Below are positions 7,410 to 15,780 of a stretch of DNA of 64,000 nt, in pieces. Under the pieces are notes generated by a model. The model did no database searches and was not told where the DNA came from. It saw only the letters and a program-made list of their open reading frames with translations. Made by a program: the position numbers and the translations under genes. The DNA comes from an uncultured Prevotellaceae bacterium (GTDB lineage Bacteria > Bacteroidota > Bacteroidia > Bacteroidales > Bacteroidaceae), in assembly GCA_900315455.1 (NCBI GenBank), contig OMZE01000037.1, forward strand, positions 1-64,000, in the 5' to 3' direction. Each line of letters opens with the position of its first letter. The first letter of the stretch is position 1.

Positions 7410-9071
7410 ATGGTAGAAAGATTTTTAGAGCAAACTGCCTTCTCTTCGGTGGAAGACTTCAAGCGCAACCTGCATTTCAAGATTAAGGAGAACTTCAACT
7501 TCGCCTACGACGTGATGGACGTCTGGGCCGAGGAACAACCCGATAAACTCGCCCTGCTGTGGACCAACGACCAGGGTGTGGAGATACGCCTGACATTTGC
7601 CAACCTCAAGCGCAGGAGCGACCAGGCCGCCTCTTACCTGCAGTCGCTCGGCATCGGCCGTGGCGACATGGTGATGCTCATCGAGAAACGCCGCCTGGAA
7701 TGGTGGATATCGATGCTTGCCCTCTGCAAACTCGGTGCCGTGGCCATTCCCGCCACCCACATGCTCACGAAGAAAGACATCGTTTACCGCAACACCCGTG
7801 CCTCGGTAAAGGGCATCATCTGTGTGGGTGAACCCTACGTGCTTGGTCAGGTGGCCGCCGCCATGCCCGACAGCCCCACCGTAAAGACCCTCATCAGCAT
7901 CGGTCCGGAGGTGCCCGAAGGGTTCCACGACTGGATGGCCGAGATAGACAGTGCCCCACAGTTTGTGCGCCCCTCGCATGTGAACGACAACGAAGACACC
8001 ATGCTGATGTATTTCACCAGCGGCACGAGTGGCGAGCCGAAGATGGTGGCCCACGACCACCTCTATGCCCTCGGCCATCTCACCACCGGCGTATTCTGGC
8101 ACAATCTAAGCGAAGACAGCATCCACCTCACCGTGGCCGACACAGGATGGGGTAAAGCCGTTTGGGGCAAGTTCTACGGTCAGTGGTTTGCCGGTGCCGT
8201 CGTCTTCGTGTATGACCACGAGAAGTTTGCTGCCGACAGCATGTTGCGCCAGATGGAGAAATACCATATTACCTCCTTCTGCGCCCCACCCACCGTCTAC
8301 CGTTTCCTCATCCGCGAGGATTTCTCACAATACGATCTCAGTGCCCTTCGCTACTGCTGCACCGCCGGCGAGGCCCTCAACCCCGCTGTCTACGATAAGT
8401 TCTATGAACTCACTGGCATCCGCCTGATGGAAGGTTTCGGACAGACCGAGACCACGATGACCCTCGGCACCATGCCGTGGATGGACCCCAAGCCCGGCAG
8501 CATGGGCATCCCCAATCCCCAATACGACATCGACCTTGTGCGCCCCGACGGCACCCCATGCGAGGACGGAGAGAAGGGCGAGATAGTGGTCAACACCCGC
8601 AACGGCAAGCCCATCGGTCTTTTCAAAGGCTATTACCGCGACGAGGAACTGACAAAGAAAGCCTGGGACAACGGTGTCTACCATACCGGTGACGTGGCAT
8701 GGCGCGACGAAGACGGTTACTACTGGTTTGAAGGCCGTATCGACGATGTCATCAAGAGCAGCGGCTACCGCATCGGTCCGTTCGAGGTGGAAAGCGCGCT
8801 GATGACCCATCCAGCCGTTGTGGAGTGCGCCATCACCGGTGTGCCCGACGAGATTCGCGGCATGGTGGTAAAGGCCACCGTGGTGCTTGGTGCCGAATGG
8901 AAGTCGAAGGCCTCCGATGCCCTTGTGAAGGAACTGCAGAACCACGTGAAGCGCGTGACCGCCCCCTACAAATACCCCCGTATCATCGAGTTTGTAGATG
9001 AGTTGCCGAAGACCATCAGCGGCAAGATACGCAGGGTGGAAATCCGTGCCAACGACAACCAGAAGAAATAG
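7410..9071 (+). CDS. AMP-forming acyl-CoA synthetase (acetyl/medium-chain type)
   Basis: This 553-residue adenylate-forming enzyme activates a carboxylic acid with ATP and CoA. Visible core motifs are A3 (TSGTSGEPKM), A5 (GFGQTET), the A7-A8 region (YHTGDVAWRDEDGYYWFEGR, then DDVIKSSGYRIGP) and the catalytic lysine in KTISGKIRR near the C-terminus. The layout resembles medium-chain acyl-CoA ligases more than classical Acs, which is about 100 residues longer. It is 11 bp after the HTH-cupin regulator and 2 bp before proB. Substrate could be acetate, propionate or a longer or branched acid; it cannot be fixed from sequence. Confidence 0.85.
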   Translation: MVERFLEQTAFSSVEDFKRNLHFKIKENFNFAYDVMDVWAEEQPDKLALLWTNDQGVEIRLTFANLKRRSDQAASYLQSLGIGRGDMVMLIEKRRLEWWISMLALCKLGAVAIPATHMLTKKDIVYRNTRASVKGIICVGEPYVLGQVAAAMPDSPTVKTLISIGPEVPEGFHDWMAEIDSAPQFVRPSHVNDNEDTMLMYFTSGTSGEPKMVAHDHLYALGHLTTGVFWHNLSEDSIHLTVADTGWGKAVWGKFYGQWFAGAVVFVYDHEKFAADSMLRQMEKYHITSFCAPPTVYRFLIREDFSQYDLSALRYCCTAGEALNPAVYDKFYELTGIRLMEGFGQTETTMTLGTMPWMDPKPGSMGIPNPQYDIDLVRPDGTPCEDGEKGEIVVNTRNGKPIGLFKGYYRDEELTKKAWDNGVYHTGDVAWRDEDGYYWFEGRIDDVIKSSGYRIGPFEVESALMTHPAVVECAITGVPDEIRGMVVKATVVLGAEWKSKASDALVKELQNHVKRVTAPYKYPRIIEFVDELPKTISGKIRRVEIRANDNQKK

Positions 9072-9073
9072 CC

Positions 9074-10150
9074 ATGAGCAAGAAAAGAATCGTAGTGAAG
9101 ATAGGCAGCAACGTGCTGACCCGCGACGACGGCAAACTCGACATCACCCGCATCTCTTCACTGGTGGACCAAACGGCATGGCTGCGCCAGCACGACTTTG
9201 AGGTCATCCTCGTGTCGAGCGGAGCCATGGCCAGCGGCCGTGGTGAGATTACGGTGTCGCGCCGCCTCGACAGCGTGTCACAACGTCAGTTGTTCTCCGC
9301 CCTCGGTCAGGCGAAACTCATCAATCTCTACTACGACTTGTTTCGCGAATACCATATCCCCGTGGGCCAGGTGCTCACAATGAAAGAGAGTTTCTCTACC
9401 CGCCGCGAGTACCTCAACCAGCGCGCCTGTATGACGGTGATGCTCGAGAATGGTGTGGTGCCCATCGTCAACGAAAACGACACGGTGAGTGTCACCGAAC
9501 TCATGTTCACCGACAACGACGAACTCTCCGGTCTCATTGCCTCGATGATGGATGCCGACACCCTCATCATCCTCAGCAATGTCGACGGCATCTACGATGG
9601 TCCGCTCACCTCTGAGCAATCGCAGGTTATCCGTCGGGTGAAGACCGGCACCGACCTGAGCGAGTATATCCAGGCTGGCAAGAGCGGCTTTGGCCGCGGC
9701 GGCATGATTACCAAATGCAACATCGCCCGCAAGGTGGCCGACGAAGGCATCCGTGTGATCATCGCCAACGGCAAGCGCGACAACATCCTCATCCACCTGG
9801 TGGAACGCCCCGAAGAGACGCTGCACACCGAGTTTGAGCCCAACACCGACAATGTATCGGGCATCAAGAAATGGATAGCCCACAGCGACAGTTTCGCCAA
9901 AGGCGTGCTGCGTGTGAATGCCCGTGCCTGTGAAGCCCTGCAGGGTCAGCGTGCGGTGAGTCTGCTCCTGGTCGGCGTCACCGATATTGAGGGTGACTTT
10001 GAAGAAGGCGACCTCGTGAGCATTATCGACCCCCATGGTCAGAAAATCGCCGTTGGCCGTTCGTCCTACGATAGTGCCACTGCCCGCGACCTCATCGGCC
10101 ACCACGACCAAAAGCCCATCATCCACTACGATTATCTTTACATGGAATAA
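9074..10150 (+). CDS. proB: glutamate 5-kinase
   Basis: This is the first enzyme of proline synthesis, phosphorylating glutamate. The 358-residue protein has an N-terminal amino-acid kinase domain (VKIGSNVLT at the start, VLVSSGAMASG read as VILVSSGAMASG, and the NENDTVS glutamate site) and a C-terminal PUA domain (about residues 270-350, FAKGVLRVN to VAVGRSSY-like KIAVGRSSYDS). The gene starts 2 bp after the synthetase stop and ends 9 bp before proA. Confidence 0.95.
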   Translation: MSKKRIVVKIGSNVLTRDDGKLDITRISSLVDQTAWLRQHDFEVILVSSGAMASGRGEITVSRRLDSVSQRQLFSALGQAKLINLYYDLFREYHIPVGQVLTMKESFSTRREYLNQRACMTVMLENGVVPIVNENDTVSVTELMFTDNDELSGLIASMMDADTLIILSNVDGIYDGPLTSEQSQVIRRVKTGTDLSEYIQAGKSGFGRGGMITKCNIARKVADEGIRVIIANGKRDNILIHLVERPEETLHTEFEPNTDNVSGIKKWIAHSDSFAKGVLRVNARACEALQGQRAVSLLLVGVTDIEGDFEEGDLVSIIDPHGQKIAVGRSSYDSATARDLIGHHDQKPIIHYDYLYME

Positions 10151-10159
10151 AAAACGATT

Positions 10160-11413
10160 ATGGAAAAGACTTTGCAAGATATGTTTGAGCGTGCCAAAGC
10201 CGCCTCACGCGAACTGGCCCTCACCGACGACCAACGCAAGAGCGACCTGCTCAACCTGCTCGCCGACGCCATCCTCACCCATAAAGACGCCATCCTCGAG
10301 GCCAACGCCCTCGACCTGGCCCGTATGGACCGTGCCAACCCCCTCTACGACCGCCTGCTGCTCGACGAGAAACGCCTGGCCGGCATCGCCAGCGACATGC
10401 GTCACGTGGCAGCCCTCCCCTCCCCCCTTGGGAAGACGCTGTTGGAGAAGACCCTCGACAACGGTCTGCATCTGCGCCGTGTCAGTGTGCCCTTCGGTGT
10501 GATAGGCATCATCTACGAGGCCCGTCCCAACGTCAGTTTCGACGTGTTCTCGCTCTGTTTCAAGAGCGGCAATGCCTGTGTGCTGAAAGGCGGCCGTGAT
10601 GCCGACGACTCCAACAAAGCCATCGTTTCGCTCATCCAAGATATCCTGAGTCAGGAAGGATTCAACCCCGATGTGGTGCAACTCCTGCCTGCCACCCATG
10701 AGGCCACAGGCGAGATGCTCAATGCCGTTGGCTATATCGACCTCTGCATCCCCCGTGGCGGCAAGCGCCTCATCGAGTTTGTGCGCGACAATGCCCGTGT
10801 GCCTGTCATCGAGACCGGAGCCGGTGTGGTGAACACCTATTTCGATGCCGACGGCGACCTGCAGATAGGCCGCGATATCGTGAACAATGCCAAGACCCGC
10901 AGGGTGAGTGTATGCAATGCCCTTGACTGTCTCATAGTGCATGAGTCACGTCTACGTGACCTCGGTGAACTCTGTGCTCCGCTCATCATCAGCAACGTGG
11001 TCATCTATGCCGACGACCAGGCCTTCGACGCCCTTCGTGGCAAATACCCCGAAGAGTTGCTGCGCCATGCCACTGCCGACAGTTTCGGCACCGAGTTTAT
11101 GGACTACGTGATGGCCATCCGCACCGTTCCATCGCTCGAAGCCGCCATCAAGCACATCAGCACCTATGGCAGTGGCCATAGCGAGTGCATCATCACCGAG
11201 AACCCGCTCGCTGCCACGAAGTTCCAGGCACAGGTAGATGCCGCCTGCGTATACGTGAACGCCCCCACCAGTTTTACCGACGGCGCTCAGTTCGGCCTTG
11301 GAGCCGAGATAGGCATCAGCACCCAGAAACTCGGTCCGAGGGGTCCGATGGCCCTTGGTGAAATCACCACCTACAAGTGGCTTATTGAGGGACATGGCCA
11401 AGTAAGGGCGTGA
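10160..11413 (+). CDS. proA: glutamate-5-semialdehyde dehydrogenase (gamma-glutamyl phosphate reductase)
   Basis: The second proline enzyme reduces glutamyl phosphate with NADPH. The 417-residue protein is of standard length. It shows the aldehyde-dehydrogenase superfamily motifs: YEARPNV and [11 protein letters not shown] in the cofactor domain, the VIETGAGV segment, and the catalytic Cys in [12 protein letters not shown] near residue 253. It is paired with proB as in most bacteria. Confidence 0.96.
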   Translation: MEKTLQDMFERAKAASRELALTDDQRKSDLLNLLADAILTHKDAILEANALDLARMDRANPLYDRLLLDEKRLAGIASDMRHVAALPSPLGKTLLEKTLDNGLHLRRVSVPFGVIGIIYEARPNVSFDVFSLCFKSGNACVLKGGRDADDSNKAIVSLIQDILSQEGFNPDVVQLLPATHEATGEMLNAVGYIDLCIPRGGKRLIEFVRDNARVPVIETGAGVVNTYFDADGDLQIGRDIVNNAKTRRVSVCNALDCLIVHESRLRDLGELCAPLIISNVVIYADDQAFDALRGKYPEELLRHATADSFGTEFMDYVMAIRTVPSLEAAIKHISTYGSGHSECIITENPLAATKFQAQVDAACVYVNAPTSFTDGAQFGLGAEIGISTQKLGPRGPMALGEITTYKWLIEGHGQVRA

Positions 11414-11428
11414 CCTCAGCCCAAGGAG

Positions 11429-11446
11429 CGAGATTTTTTCATCTCG
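11429..11446. other. short hairpin between proA and argF'
   Basis: A 6-bp perfect stem CGAGAT / ATCTCG (11429-11434 and 11441-11446) with loop TTTTTC lies 16 bp after the proA stop. There is no T-tract after it, so it is at best a weak terminator or an RNA-processing structure. Confidence 0.3.
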
Positions 11447-11473
11447 TGAACGCAAAAGTATCAATTAATTTTG

Positions 11474-11481
11474 TATTTTTG
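11474..11481 (+). promoter_or_regulatory. -7 promoter box for argF'
   Basis: TATTTTTG matches TAnnTTTG and lies 32 bp before the argF' start. No clear TTTG occurs 19-20 bp upstream, so this would be a promoter with a weak or absent -33 element. It suggests that argF' has its own promoter in addition to readthrough. Confidence 0.5.
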
Positions 11482-11512
11482 CATTCCGACCCATTATCAA
11501 TCAGAAAAGACA

Positions 11513-12487
11513 ATGAGCAAACCATTCCGCACATTCTTCAACGTAGAAGACCTCGGCGACCTGCACTCCGCACTTGCCGAGGCACAAGCCATCAAGCGCG
11601 ACCGTTACGCCTTCCAGCATTTGGGCAAGAACAAGACCCTGCTGATGATATTCTTCAACAACAGCCTGCGCACCCGTCTGTCGACCCAGAAGGCCGCCAC
11701 CAACCTCGGCATGAACGTCATCGTGCTCGACGTGAATGCCGGTGCCTGGAAACTCGAGACTGAACGCGGCGTCATCATGGACGGCGACAAGAGCGAGCAC
11801 CTGCTCGAGGCCATCCCCGTGATGGGCAGTTACTGCGACATCATCGCCGTGCGCTCCTTCGCCGGTCTCACCGACCGCGAGTTCGACTATGCCGAGACCA
11901 TTGTCGGACAGTTTGTGCGCTACAGCGGCCGTCCGGTTGTTGCCATGGAGACCGCCACCGTGCATCCCCTTCAGGCTTTCGCCGACCTCATCACCATCGA
12001 GGAGCACAAGCCCGTGGCGCGTCCCAAGGTGGTGCTTACCTGGGCTCCCCATTGCCGCGCCCTTCCCCAGGCCGTTCCCAACTCCTTCGCCCAATGGATG
12101 AACGCCGCCGACGTAGACCTGGTGGTAACCCATCCCGAAGGCTATGAACTCGACCCGCAGTTTGTGGGCAACGCCCGTGTGGAGTACGACCAGCGCAAGG
12201 CCCTCGAAGGTGCCCACTTCGTCTATGCCAAGAACTGGAGTTGTCCGGGTGTCACCCGTCCGGAAGACTATGGCAAGATTCTGAGCCGCGACATGAGTTG
12301 GACCATCGACAGCGAGCACATGTCGTGGACCGACAACGGATTTTTCATGCACTGCCTGCCTGTGCGCCGTGGCCTTATCGTCAGCGACGACGTGATAGAG
12401 AGCGACCACTCCCTCGTCATTCCCGAGGCCGCCAACCGAGAGATTTCCGCTGAGACTGTGCTCAAGCGCGTGCTCGAAGACCTATAA
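11513..12487 (+). CDS. argF': N-succinylornithine carbamoyltransferase
   Basis: This transcarbamylase makes N-succinylcitrulline in the Bacteroidetes version of arginine synthesis. The 324-residue protein carries the carbamoyl-phosphate site SLRTRLSTQ (in place of the STRT of ornithine enzymes), HPLQSFAD-like HPLQAFADL, and the C-terminal FMHCLPVRR. It closely matches the Bacteroides fragilis enzyme as I remember it. At the specificity position, where B. fragilis has Pro90 and Xanthomonas acetylornithine carbamoyltransferase has Glu92, this protein has Ser94 (motif DGDKSEH). A small non-acidic residue there fits the succinyl substrate. The ATG at 11513 was chosen over one at 11471, whose leader overlaps the promoter. 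Confidence 0.9.
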   Translation: MSKPFRTFFNVEDLGDLHSALAEAQAIKRDRYAFQHLGKNKTLLMIFFNNSLRTRLSTQKAATNLGMNVIVLDVNAGAWKLETERGVIMDGDKSEHLLEAIPVMGSYCDIIAVRSFAGLTDREFDYAETIVGQFVRYSGRPVVAMETATVHPLQAFADLITIEEHKPVARPKVVLTWAPHCRALPQAVPNSFAQWMNAADVDLVVTHPEGYELDPQFVGNARVEYDQRKALEGAHFVYAKNWSCPGVTRPEDYGKILSRDMSWTIDSEHMSWTDNGFFMHCLPVRRGLIVSDDVIESDHSLVIPEAANREISAETVLKRVLEDL

Positions 12488-12498
12488 ACCACCAAACC

Positions 12499-13152
12499 AT
12501 GAGCAGAAGCAGAAGCAGGAGAAGACACAAGAAGAAGAACCGGCTGGGGAAAATCTTGGTGAAGGCCATAAAATGGCTCTCGTTGCCCCTCGCCGCATGC
12601 CTTGTCGCCGTGTTCTACAGCAACCATATCATCAACAAGGCTGCCGAAGGCAAGACCTTTACCGACCCCTCTGCCCTTCCCCACCACACCACCGCCCTAT
12701 TGCTGGGCACCAATCCCAAGGCGAAGAGCGGTCGTCCCAACTCGTTCTACATCCAGCGCATTGATGCTGCCGTGAAACTCTACGAGGCTGGCAAGTACGA
12801 CCGTCTGATACTCAGCGGAGCCGGTGACGAAGAAGGCTACAACGAGCCCGTGGCCATGCGTGCCGACCTGATGGAGCGCGGCATTCCCGACAGCATCATG
12901 GTGCTCGATGAGGAGGGCTACCGCACCATCAATTCCGTGGAGCGAGCCAAGAAGACCTATGGTGCCGACTCCTGCATCATCATCTCGCAGGCCTTCCACA
13001 ACAAGCGCGCCATCTACCAGGCCCAGCATTTCGGTCTCAATGCCATCGGCTTCAATGCCGCCGACTCCCCCTTCCGCTACTGGCGGGTGAAGAATCATCT
13101 GCGCGAATACTTCGCCCGGGTGAAAGCCCTCATCGAAGTGGAGACCAACTGA
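12499..13152 (+). CDS. SanA/ElyC-like DUF218 membrane-anchored protein
   Basis: This 217-residue protein has a very basic N-terminus (RSRSRRRHKKKNR), one transmembrane helix (about residues 27-47) and a periplasmic DUF218 domain. The domain shows ALLLGTNPK, the LILSGAGDE motif, SVERAKKTYG and the IISQAFHNKRA segment. E. coli SanA affects envelope permeability and vancomycin tolerance, and ElyC acts in envelope biogenesis, but the biochemical function of DUF218 is unsettled. It starts 11 bp after argF', so it is probably read through from it, although no functional link is apparent. Confidence 0.8.
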   Translation: MSRSRSRRRHKKKNRLGKILVKAIKWLSLPLAACLVAVFYSNHIINKAAEGKTFTDPSALPHHTTALLLGTNPKAKSGRPNSFYIQRIDAAVKLYEAGKYDRLILSGAGDEEGYNEPVAMRADLMERGIPDSIMVLDEEGYRTINSVERAKKTYGADSCIIISQAFHNKRAIYQAQHFGLNAIGFNAADSPFRYWRVKNHLREYFARVKALIEVETN

Positions 13153-13196
13153 GCACCGCTATCTACCTCAAGCCATTACCTAACCCATCAACCAAT

Positions 13197-15500
13197 ATGA
13201 GAAAAACACTTTTGGCATTGGCCGTTGCCCTTGTGCTGCCAATAGCCGGTTGGGCCAAGAAGCCCAAGAAAATCACATTGAGTAAAGACGCGTTTATCAG
13301 CGACCTGATGTCGCGTATGACCATCGAAGAGAAAATCGGACAACTCAACCTGCTTGATGCCGGACAACTGAACACCGGTGTGGGCCAGAAAGGAGTTGAA
13401 GACCAGGCTCTCCTCAACGGCGAGGTGGGCGGCTTCCTCAGTCTGATGGGTGTCGACCGTATCCGTGAGGTGCAGCAATACGCCGTAGAGAAATCCCGCC
13501 TCGGCATCCCCCTGCTCTTCGGTCTCGATGTCATCCACGGCTACCACACCATCTTCCCCATCCCCCTTGCCCTATCATGCACCTGGGACATGGAGATGAT
13601 TGAGCGGGCTGCCCGCGTGGCAGCCATCGAAGCCACCGCCGACGGCATCCCCTGGGTGTACAGTCCGATGGTCGACATCAGCCGTGACGCCCGCTGGGGC
13701 CGTATTGCCGAGAGTGCCGGCGAGGACCCGTTCCTCGGCTGTGCCATCGCCCGCGCCATGGTCATGGGCTATCAGGGCGACAAGCGTCAGGGCGGCCGTT
13801 ATGCCACCGATGAGGTAATGGCCTGCGTGAAGCACTTCGCCCTCTACGGTGCCGCAGAGGCGGGTCTCGACTACAACGTCACCGACATGAGTCGCGTGCG
13901 GATGTACAACGACTACCTTGCCCCCTACCGTGCCGCCGTAGAAGCCGGTGTGGGCAGCGTGATGTCGTCGTTCAACACCATCGACTACGAGCCTGCCACC
14001 TCCAGTTGCTGGCTCCTTACCGACCTGTTGCGCGAGCAATGGAACTTCAAGGGTTTCGTGGTGACCGACTACGGTTCAATCGGCGAGATGCGTGCCTGGG
14101 GCTGTGGCGACCTGCAGGAGTGTTCTGTGCGTGCCCTCAGTGCCGGCACCGATTTCGACATGTGTTCACGCGGTTTCGTAGGCACGCTGAAGAAGTCGCT
14201 CGACGAAGGCCGTGTGACAGAGAACCAGATCGACATTGCCTGCCGTCGTATGCTTGAGGCCAAATGGGACCTGGGACTCTTCGAAGACCCCTACCGTTAT
14301 TGCCAATACACCTCTAAGACCCAGAAGTCGCTGCTCTACACCGATGAGTCGCGCGCCCTCGCCCGCAAGATTGCCGCCGAGAGTTTTGTGTTGCTGAAAA
14401 ACGACAACAACCTGTTGCCATTGAAGAAGAAAGGCAAGATAGCCCTCGTAGGACCGATGGCCCATGCGCCCAACAACATGCGTGGCTGTTGGGCTCCCAC
14501 TGCCAACACCAACACCAACCCATTCTCTACGCTCCTTGAGAGTCTGCGCCGTGCCGTGGGAGAGCAGGCAGAGGTGAAGTATGCCAAGGGCAGCAACATC
14601 CATGCCGATGCACAGATAGAGGCCAACTGGGAGGTCTTCGGCACCGACATCCGCGACCCGCGTTCTGAGGCAGAACTGCTTGGCGAAGCCTTGGAGACCG
14701 TTGCTGATGCCGATGTCATCGTGGCTGCCATCGGCGAGTCGCAGGAGATGACCGGCGAGAGCACCAGCCGTTCCGACATCGGCCTGCCCGAGACACAGAT
14801 GCGGTTGCTCCAGGCCATGAAAGCCACCGGCAAGCCCGTTGTGGTGGTCTATTTCACCGGTCGTCCGGTGGTGATGAAATGGGAGAAGGAGAATATTCCC
14901 GCCATCCTCAACGTGTGGTTTGGTGGCAGCGAGGGTGGCGACGCCATCTGCGACGTGCTCTTCGGCGATGCCTCCCCGAGCGGCAGACTCACCACATCGT
15001 TCCCACAGGCCACAGGTCAAGAGCCATTCTACTACAACCACATGGTGACAGGCCGTCCCATCACCAAATGGTTCAGCAAATACGCCACCAACTACACCGA
15101 CATCGACGGCAGTGCCGTATTCCCCTTCGGCTATGGTCTCACCTACACCACCTTCTCTTATGGCACGCTGTCGCTCAGCAGCGACAAACTGACCCAAGGC
15201 GGTAAGATTCTGGCCCGTGTCACCGTCACCAACACCGGACAGCGCGATGGCGACGAGATAGTGCAGATGTATATCCACGACACCGCCGCCTCGATAGCCC
15301 GTCCTATCATGGAACTAAAGGGCTTTGAGCGCATCCACCTCGCAGCCGGCGAGAGCAAGACAGTGACCTTCGACATCGATGAGGAACTGCTGAAGTTCTA
15401 CAACGTGGAACTGCGCCACGTCGCCGAACCGGGAGAGTTCACGGTGATGGTGGGTCCCCACAGTCAGGATGTGCAGAGCAAGACCTTTGTACTGGAGTAA
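13197..15500 (+). CDS. bglX: periplasmic beta-glucosidase, glycoside hydrolase family 3
   Basis: This 767-residue GH3 enzyme has a signal peptide (residues 1-20, ending GWAKK), an N-terminal TIM barrel, the nucleophile Asp291 in the VVTDYGS motif, the KHFALYG segment, a C-terminal alpha/beta domain with GESQEMTGE, and a fibronectin-III-like end. It resembles E. coli BglX. It would release glucose from beta-linked oligosaccharides in the periplasm. There is no SusCD pair next to it, and it follows the SanA-like gene by 44 bp. Specificity (glucoside or xyloside) is not certain. Confidence 0.92.
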   Translation: MRKTLLALAVALVLPIAGWAKKPKKITLSKDAFISDLMSRMTIEEKIGQLNLLDAGQLNTGVGQKGVEDQALLNGEVGGFLSLMGVDRIREVQQYAVEKSRLGIPLLFGLDVIHGYHTIFPIPLALSCTWDMEMIERAARVAAIEATADGIPWVYSPMVDISRDARWGRIAESAGEDPFLGCAIARAMVMGYQGDKRQGGRYATDEVMACVKHFALYGAAEAGLDYNVTDMSRVRMYNDYLAPYRAAVEAGVGSVMSSFNTIDYEPATSSCWLLTDLLREQWNFKGFVVTDYGSIGEMRAWGCGDLQECSVRALSAGTDFDMCSRGFVGTLKKSLDEGRVTENQIDIACRRMLEAKWDLGLFEDPYRYCQYTSKTQKSLLYTDESRALARKIAAESFVLLKNDNNLLPLKKKGKIALVGPMAHAPNNMRGCWAPTANTNTNPFSTLLESLRRAVGEQAEVKYAKGSNIHADAQIEANWEVFGTDIRDPRSEAELLGEALETVADADVIVAAIGESQEMTGESTSRSDIGLPETQMRLLQAMKATGKPVVVVYFTGRPVVMKWEKENIPAILNVWFGGSEGGDAICDVLFGDASPSGRLTTSFPQATGQEPFYYNHMVTGRPITKWFSKYATNYTDIDGSAVFPFGYGLTYTTFSYGTLSLSSDKLTQGGKILARVTVTNTGQRDGDEIVQMYIHDTAASIARPIMELKGFERIHLAAGESKTVTFDIDEELLKFYNVELRHVAEPGEFTVMVGPHSQDVQSKTFVLE

Positions 15501-15543
15501 AATGCATTTTAACCACTACGGCAAGCCCATTTTTATCAGGGCA

Positions 15544-15681
15544 TGGCGAAGATACTCCGTCTTCCATATATAAATACAACACAGAGACACAGAGAAAAAT
15601 AAAAACTCTGTGTCTCTGTGCCTCTGTGTTGATATTGATATTCGGGGATCTTTGCCATTTCGTGGCGAAGATGCTCCGTCT
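15544..15681. repeat. intergenic repeat: long hairpin flanked by 19-bp direct repeats
   Basis: A perfect 15-bp inverted repeat (15580-15594 and 15606-15620, arms rich in CACAGAGACAC / GTGTCTCTGTG) has an 11-base A/T loop. It is flanked by two near-identical 19-bp direct repeats beginning TGGCGAAGAT (15544-15562 and 15663-15681, one mismatch). The stem is followed by a second partial arm CCTCTGTGTT. I recognise CTCTGTGTCTCTGTG palindromes as recurring in Bacteroidetes intergenic DNA, so this may be a REP-like element. It could also act as a terminator for bglX. The short minus-strand frame through it is not a gene. Confidence 0.65.
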
Positions 15682-15706
15682 CGGCAGAAAAAATGAATCA
15701 ATTCAT

Positions 15707-15737
15707 TTTGTTCTGCACTCGACTTTTCGTATCTTTG
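15707..15737 (+). promoter_or_regulatory. promoter of the RidA-like/DUF6057 operon
   Basis: A -33 box TTTG (15707-15710), a 19-bp spacer and a -7 box TATCTTTG (15730-15737) give a full Bacteroidetes promoter. The start codon is 43 bp downstream. Confidence 0.82.
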
Positions 15738-15780
15738 CACACGGTTTTCAAAAACCAACCAAAACGATCGTTTATTCATC

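Noticed and set aside
11429-11446. Hairpin after proA as an intrinsic terminator
   Set aside because: The stem is only 6 bp and no T-run follows, so termination is doubtful; it is kept as an uncharacterised hairpin.
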